A DNA stretch of 10,270 bases from Planctomycetota bacterium (lineage in GTDB: Bacteria; Planctomycetota; UBA1135; GCA-002686595). The stretch spans positions 1 to 10,270 of the forward strand of contig JARGOW010000081.1 of NCBI GenBank assembly GCA_029212955.1, given 5' to 3'. Both the position numbers and the translations under genes were made by a program. Below the pieces are notes generated by a model that saw only the letters and a program-made list of their open reading frames with translations, searched no databases and was not told the DNA's origin. Below are positions 7,324 to 10,270 of the stretch, piece by piece. The stretch's first letter is position 1, and each line of letters begins with the position of its first letter.

Positions 7324-7361
7324 GCGCCCTCGCGGACCGCATCGGCGGTCCGCGAGGGCGC
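7324..7361 (+). terminator. Perfect 17-bp hairpin between convergent genes
   Basis: Arms 7324-7340 and 7345-7361 are perfectly complementary over 17 bp with a four-base ATCG loop. The hairpin lies 83 bases after the sigma operon and 35 bases from the end of the convergent secreted protein gene. On the plus strand it is followed by ATTTCAT; on the minus strand no T tract follows. It most likely ends the sigma operon and may also block or process the opposing transcript. Confidence 0.65.
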
Positions 7362-7396
7362 ATTTCATAGGGAGACTTCCAAGCCCCTCGCGGCGA

Positions 7397-9898
7397 TCAT
7401 TCAAATCGGATTCGAATGCTGTTGGTGAAGTTGCTGTCCCCGGAGCTTTCACGGTGCCATGCTTGGAAGTACCAGTATTGACCCGCTACGGCGGGAACGG
7501 GGCCGCCGGGAGCGGGGAGCTGGGCCGGATCCATGGTGAGCGTGCCTTCCCCTGTGCTCCCGGTGTAGAAAATCTCAGTGGGTTGGTTGTAGCGTCCGAA
7601 CGCTGCACCTCCGATACAGAAAACACCGGAGCTTCCAGGCGGGATAAAACTGCTTTGCCCTCGACCGGCTAGGAAGTAACCGAATTGGTTCAAGGGCATG
7701 GCGCTGGCGCGCAGGGTTTTGCTCCCCGTCGTGTCCGCCGATCCGGTCATCGTGATAAAGCCGTAGTCGCCCGTGGAGTTGGGGTACCCAAAGCACATTT
7801 GCTTGACGGGGCAGGACGACAAGTTTTGGGATTGCGTCGTAGCCCACTGGGTGGCCAGGGCTCCTCCCGTATCGGTGACGGCAGTCGCCGTGTAACGACT
7901 GCCGTAGTTTCCACCATCGTATCGGGATGCAGTCGCCGGGCGCTTGAAATCACTGCCATCCAGGGAACGCGCAACCACTCTACGATCGATCACTCCAAAA
8001 TCATGTTGGCCCGTAAGGTCCAGCGCCGTGGTGTAGCAGGTCACCCCGTGGGGTGGCGTGGGGAGGTTTTCGAGATACGTCACATGGAAGCGGGTGGCCG
8101 ATACGGTGACGGCTGGGAGCATGGGCTGGTTGGTGGTGCTGGTATGTTCGCTGCGTTTGATACGGACGCCACCAAACAGGGTGTCGCCATCCATACCAAA
8201 CATCCAAATTGCCCACTCCACCCCCGATTCCACGTACATGCCCGCGATCCCGTAAGTCGTGCCACCATCGGGTCCAATGACATTGTCCAGGCCTGTGGTG
8301 ACATCGAGATCTTCCAGTGAGTAGTTGGAGTAAAGGTCGAATCCGATCGTGGGGGCGACCATGGTTCCGTCGTCCGCAAACCGCACGGTTTCCATGGACT
8401 CTATGCCCGTTGCAATTTCTTGGCGTGCATAAATGATGCGCCACTCGGCTACGAGCGCCGTACCGGAGGATTCAGAGATTCGAACTTGGGTGTCGTTGTG
8501 GGCGGAGGAGATCGATGTGGCCTCCACTAGCGAGAGGAGGGGTGGGGTGGTGGTGCTGAATGGAACGATGGGCGTGATCGTCCTTCTCCGGGAGTTGACG
8601 TAGGTGGATGAGAAAAAGTGCCGATCCCATACGGACATGAATAGGGGCGTTCCCTGGGACTTTCCGCCCAAGTCGTGATATCCATTTTCCCAATTTGTAT
8701 CGGTGCTACCAATCAAGAGGACCGGGCTGAGCTGGTTGATGTCTAGCGCGTTGACCGTGCGACCTATGATCTCCCAACGACTATTCGAATCTCGACGGCG
8801 GCTGGTGACCAGGAACTGGTCGGAGGTGTTGTCATTCGCGACCATCGGATCTCGGACATCCTGGGAGGTAAAGTCGATGGTTGCCAGGGTGTCAAAGGCC
8901 CCCGTAGGCGACCTAGTTTCGATCCAAACGTCGTGGTCCGTCGCGGACCACTCGCTGGTATGCACGAACGCGAATCGATCGGTAGTGAGGTCGTAGGCCA
9001 CATCAGGATCGGTGAGGTTGAAACTGAAACTGCCGTGTACCTGAAAGGTGGAAAGGATCGGATCCACGACCACGGGTGCCACCGATTGGGCCATAAAGGA
9101 TGCCGGCACGGTCAAGCGGATCCCCCCGGGGCCGGCATCTATGGGAAGTTCCAAGCGCTTACCGGAGCCATCGAAAACGACCGCATGGTCGTAGGTGACA
9201 CCCCCCAGGTCGTTCAAGTAGGCGATGCCCGAGGCTCGCTGCGTCAACGCCAGTTCGGATTGAACGTCGATCGTCAGCACTAGCTCGGCATCGATCCCCG
9301 ACACCTCTAGCGCAAAACTTTGCTCCACAGACTCCAGGTCCAGGTCATACCACACGTCGATGGGGCCCCTGTCGAGCACGAGACGGTCCGCTTGCCGCTC
9401 CACATGGGCATCGGCCTCCAGGTGGATCGGATCTCCGCCCAGGGTCGCGGAAGTCAACCGCATGGAGACCCCATAGGTCTTGGGAGCCTGGCTGCCCAAG
9501 AATGGCATGTAGGTGAAACCGCTAGCATCGGCTTGAGCCTTGTACGAACGACCCAGGGCCCAGTGGGTTTTGCCACGTGTGTCGTGCTGGACGCGCGTGA
9601 TACTGGATTGACCGAGTTCGGTGCGAAGGCCCTTGCGGGGAACTTCTTGGTTGGAATCGGGGATCTCCGTCACAGGAGTGCTCTGTACCGGAGACCGCTT
9701 TGAGGGTTGGGCCATCACGGCCCCATCGATGGCTGGGGTGCTCACATGGGCTCGAACCTTTGCCTGAGGGTTGAAGGGCGAACTGGCAGATTCTGTTCTT
9801 TCAGGGGTTGCCCCGCCTTCCGTTTGAGCACACAGGAGTGCCGGGATCGTTGCCGCGGAAGCGACGCAAAGCAGGATTCGATAGGTGGAAAAGCTCAA
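7397..9898 (-). CDS. Secreted propeller-like repeat protein, paralogue B
   Basis: This gene encodes an 833-residue exported protein, a full-length paralogue of the one at 996-3506. Residues 1-24 form a signal peptide (cut after LLCA, before Q25). Residues 25-95 are variable. The conserved module follows at about 100-280 (FTYMPFLGSQAPKTYGV, DRGPIDVWYD, LESVEQSFALEVSG, VAPVVVDP), then propeller-like repeats at 297-685 (PDVAYDLTTDRFAFVH, PMVANDNTSDQFLVTSRR, LPAVTVSATRFHVTYLE) and the C-terminal planctomycete domain at 702-833 (MPLNQFGYFLAGRG, PPGSSGVFCIGG, YFQAWHRESSGDSNFTN). Cysteines at 620, 702 and 760 match those of paralogue A. Identity by eye is high in the conserved blocks and low in the N-terminal linker. 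The start is TTG (AAC of no upstream ATG or GTG was found in frame), with a weak AGG seven bases before it; this start places the signal peptide correctly. The shared motif lies 69 bases upstream. The function is unknown. Confidence 0.84.
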   Translation of the reverse strand: MSFSTYRILLCVASAATIPALLCAQTEGGATPERTESASSPFNPQAKVRAHVSTPAIDGAVMAQPSKRSPVQSTPVTEIPDSNQEVPRKGLRTELGQSSITRVQHDTRGKTHWALGRSYKAQADASGFTYMPFLGSQAPKTYGVSMRLTSATLGGDPIHLEADAHVERQADRLVLDRGPIDVWYDLDLESVEQSFALEVSGIDAELVLTIDVQSELALTQRASGIAYLNDLGGVTYDHAVVFDGSGKRLELPIDAGPGGIRLTVPASFMAQSVAPVVVDPILSTFQVHGSFSFNLTDPDVAYDLTTDRFAFVHTSEWSATDHDVWIETRSPTGAFDTLATIDFTSQDVRDPMVANDNTSDQFLVTSRRRDSNSRWEIIGRTVNALDINQLSPVLLIGSTDTNWENGYHDLGGKSQGTPLFMSVWDRHFFSSTYVNSRRRTITPIVPFSTTTPPLLSLVEATSISSAHNDTQVRISESSGTALVAEWRIIYARQEIATGIESMETVRFADDGTMVAPTIGFDLYSNYSLEDLDVTTGLDNVIGPDGGTTYGIAGMYVESGVEWAIWMFGMDGDTLFGGVRIKRSEHTSTTNQPMLPAVTVSATRFHVTYLENLPTPPHGVTCYTTALDLTGQHDFGVIDRRVVARSLDGSDFKRPATASRYDGGNYGSRYTATAVTDTGGALATQWATTQSQNLSSCPVKQMCFGYPNSTGDYGFITMTGSADTTGSKTLRASAMPLNQFGYFLAGRGQSSFIPPGSSGVFCIGGAAFGRYNQPTEIFYTGSTGEGTLTMDPAQLPAPGGPVPAVAGQYWYFQAWHRESSGDSNFTNSIRIRFE

Positions 9899-9967
9899 TG
9901 GATACCTGTGTTGGGATCTGGGGTTGGATCGTGTATCATCAAGCGATGCGGACTTTGAGTTGGAGAC

Positions 9968-9993
9968 CCGCCAGCTTTGCTGGAAAAGTTTCT
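9968..9993 (-). promoter_or_regulatory. Bipartite motif, putative ECF promoter of secreted protein B
   Basis: On the minus strand this reads AGA, AACTTTTCCA (9990-9981), seven unconserved bases, TGGCGG (9973-9968), ending 69 bases before the TTG start at 9898. The first half-site, including the three bases before it, and the second half-site are identical to the copy before the sigma operon. The spacer here extends the CCA/TGG dyad into CCAGC, AAA, GCTGG. The orientation relative to its gene is the same as in the other two copies. Confidence 0.7.
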
Positions 9994-10149
9994 CCCAGAG
10001 AATTGGATTGGACTGGCAGCTCCAATGGGGTCCGCGAAAGGTCCCATGGGGGGCACGAGGAATGATTGAGAATTCCTTGCGGGGGGGTTGTCAGGCCCGA
10101 AGCTCTTGGTATGGTTCCGCCCATGTCGATCAAACCGCGCCATCTTTGT

Positions 10150-10185
10150 CTCCATACTAAGCCCAAGCTTGCTTGCGGTATGGAG
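10150..10185. repeat. Hairpin, 8-bp perfect stem
   Basis: CTCCATAC (10150-10157) pairs with GTATGGAG (10178-10185) around a 20-base loop that includes the palindrome CAAGCTTG. No T tract follows on either strand. The role is unknown; it could be an operator or part of a transcript from outside the window. Confidence 0.3.
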
Positions 10186-10217
10186 TGGCGTCGTATGATC
10201 GGATGACGGAGGAAACA

Positions 10218-10254
10218 GTTCTCCGCGTCCCCCTTTAGGAGCGTCGCGGAGAAC
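10218..10254 (-). terminator. Hairpin, possible terminator of a gene beyond the right edge
   Basis: GTTCTCCGCG (10218-10227) pairs perfectly with CGCGGAGAAC (10245-10254) around a 17-base loop. On the minus strand it is followed by TGTTTCC, a weak T tract, so it may end a leftward gene lying beyond position 10270. No coding sequence visible here confirms that. Confidence 0.35.
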
Positions 10255-10270
10255 CAGATTGGTGGCTCGG

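Larger units (their letters stand above)
9899..10270. other. Upstream region of secreted protein B, no gene seen
   Basis: This 372-bp end of the window contains no convincing coding region on either strand. The part next to the gene (9968-9993) holds the bipartite motif. Just beyond it is a small dyad, ATTGGA (10007-10012) and TCCAAT (10021-10026). Further right are two hairpins (10150-10185 and 10218-10254). The right-hand part may belong to a gene outside the window. Confidence 0.55.

Noticed and set aside
9879..9896. A CTTTTCCA match at the start of the second secreted protein gene
   Set aside because: The second half-site (TGKCGG) is missing at the right distance, and the match is coding sequence for residues 2-5.
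10111..10206. A 31-codon plus-strand open frame in the right-hand intergenic region
   Set aside because: It is very short, has no visible ribosome binding site and overlaps a hairpin; nothing beyond the open frame supports it.
1..10270. CRISPR arrays, insertion sequences, phage genes, tRNA or rRNA genes
   Set aside because: No array of regular direct repeats, no transposase or integrase motifs, and no cloverleaf or rRNA-like sequence was seen on either strand.

Overview
The window looks like a piece of a Planctomycetota chromosome (high GC by eye, no tRNA, rRNA, phage or transposon genes). Evidence: an ECF sigma factor of the planctomycete-expanded type (TIGR02999-like) fused by an ATGA overlap to a Hanks-type Ser/Thr kinase with a SUMF1/formylglycine-generating-enzyme-like C-terminus, large secreted beta-rich proteins ending in a domain I recognise from planctomycete exported proteins, and little Shine-Dalgarno signal. 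The assignment below phylum level is not possible from the sequence alone.

Layout: (1) 78-722, minus strand, a DUF2959 lipoprotein with its own terminator at the left edge. (2) 996-3506, minus strand, an 836-residue secreted protein with propeller-like repeats, followed by an intrinsic terminator. (3) 3507-3827, a divergent control region. (4) 3828-7240, plus strand, a three-gene operon: ECF sigma factor, transmembrane Ser/Thr kinase, and a 210-residue protein of unknown function. (5) 7241-7396, a convergent intergenic gap with a perfect 17-bp hairpin. (6) 7397-9898, minus strand, an 833-residue paralogue of the secreted protein in (2). (7) 9899-10270, the upstream region of that paralogue plus two hairpins of unknown role.

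The most interesting observation is a bipartite DNA motif, AACTTTTCCA, seven unconserved bases, then TGGCGG or TGTCGG, that occurs three times, always on the coding strand and 69-92 bases before a start codon: before the sigma operon and before each of the two flanking secreted paralogues. The spacing is identical in all three. The simplest reading is that this is the promoter recognised by the locally encoded ECF sigma factor, so the locus would be one self-contained regulon. In this model an extracytoplasmic sensor domain controls a kinase, the kinase activates the sigma factor (whose acidic region 2.2 motif is replaced by a threonine-containing one), and the sigma factor drives its own operon and the pair of exported proteins on either side. 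The motif, gene order and duplications are seen directly. The regulatory wiring is inference, and the function of the exported proteins and of the third operon protein is unknown.
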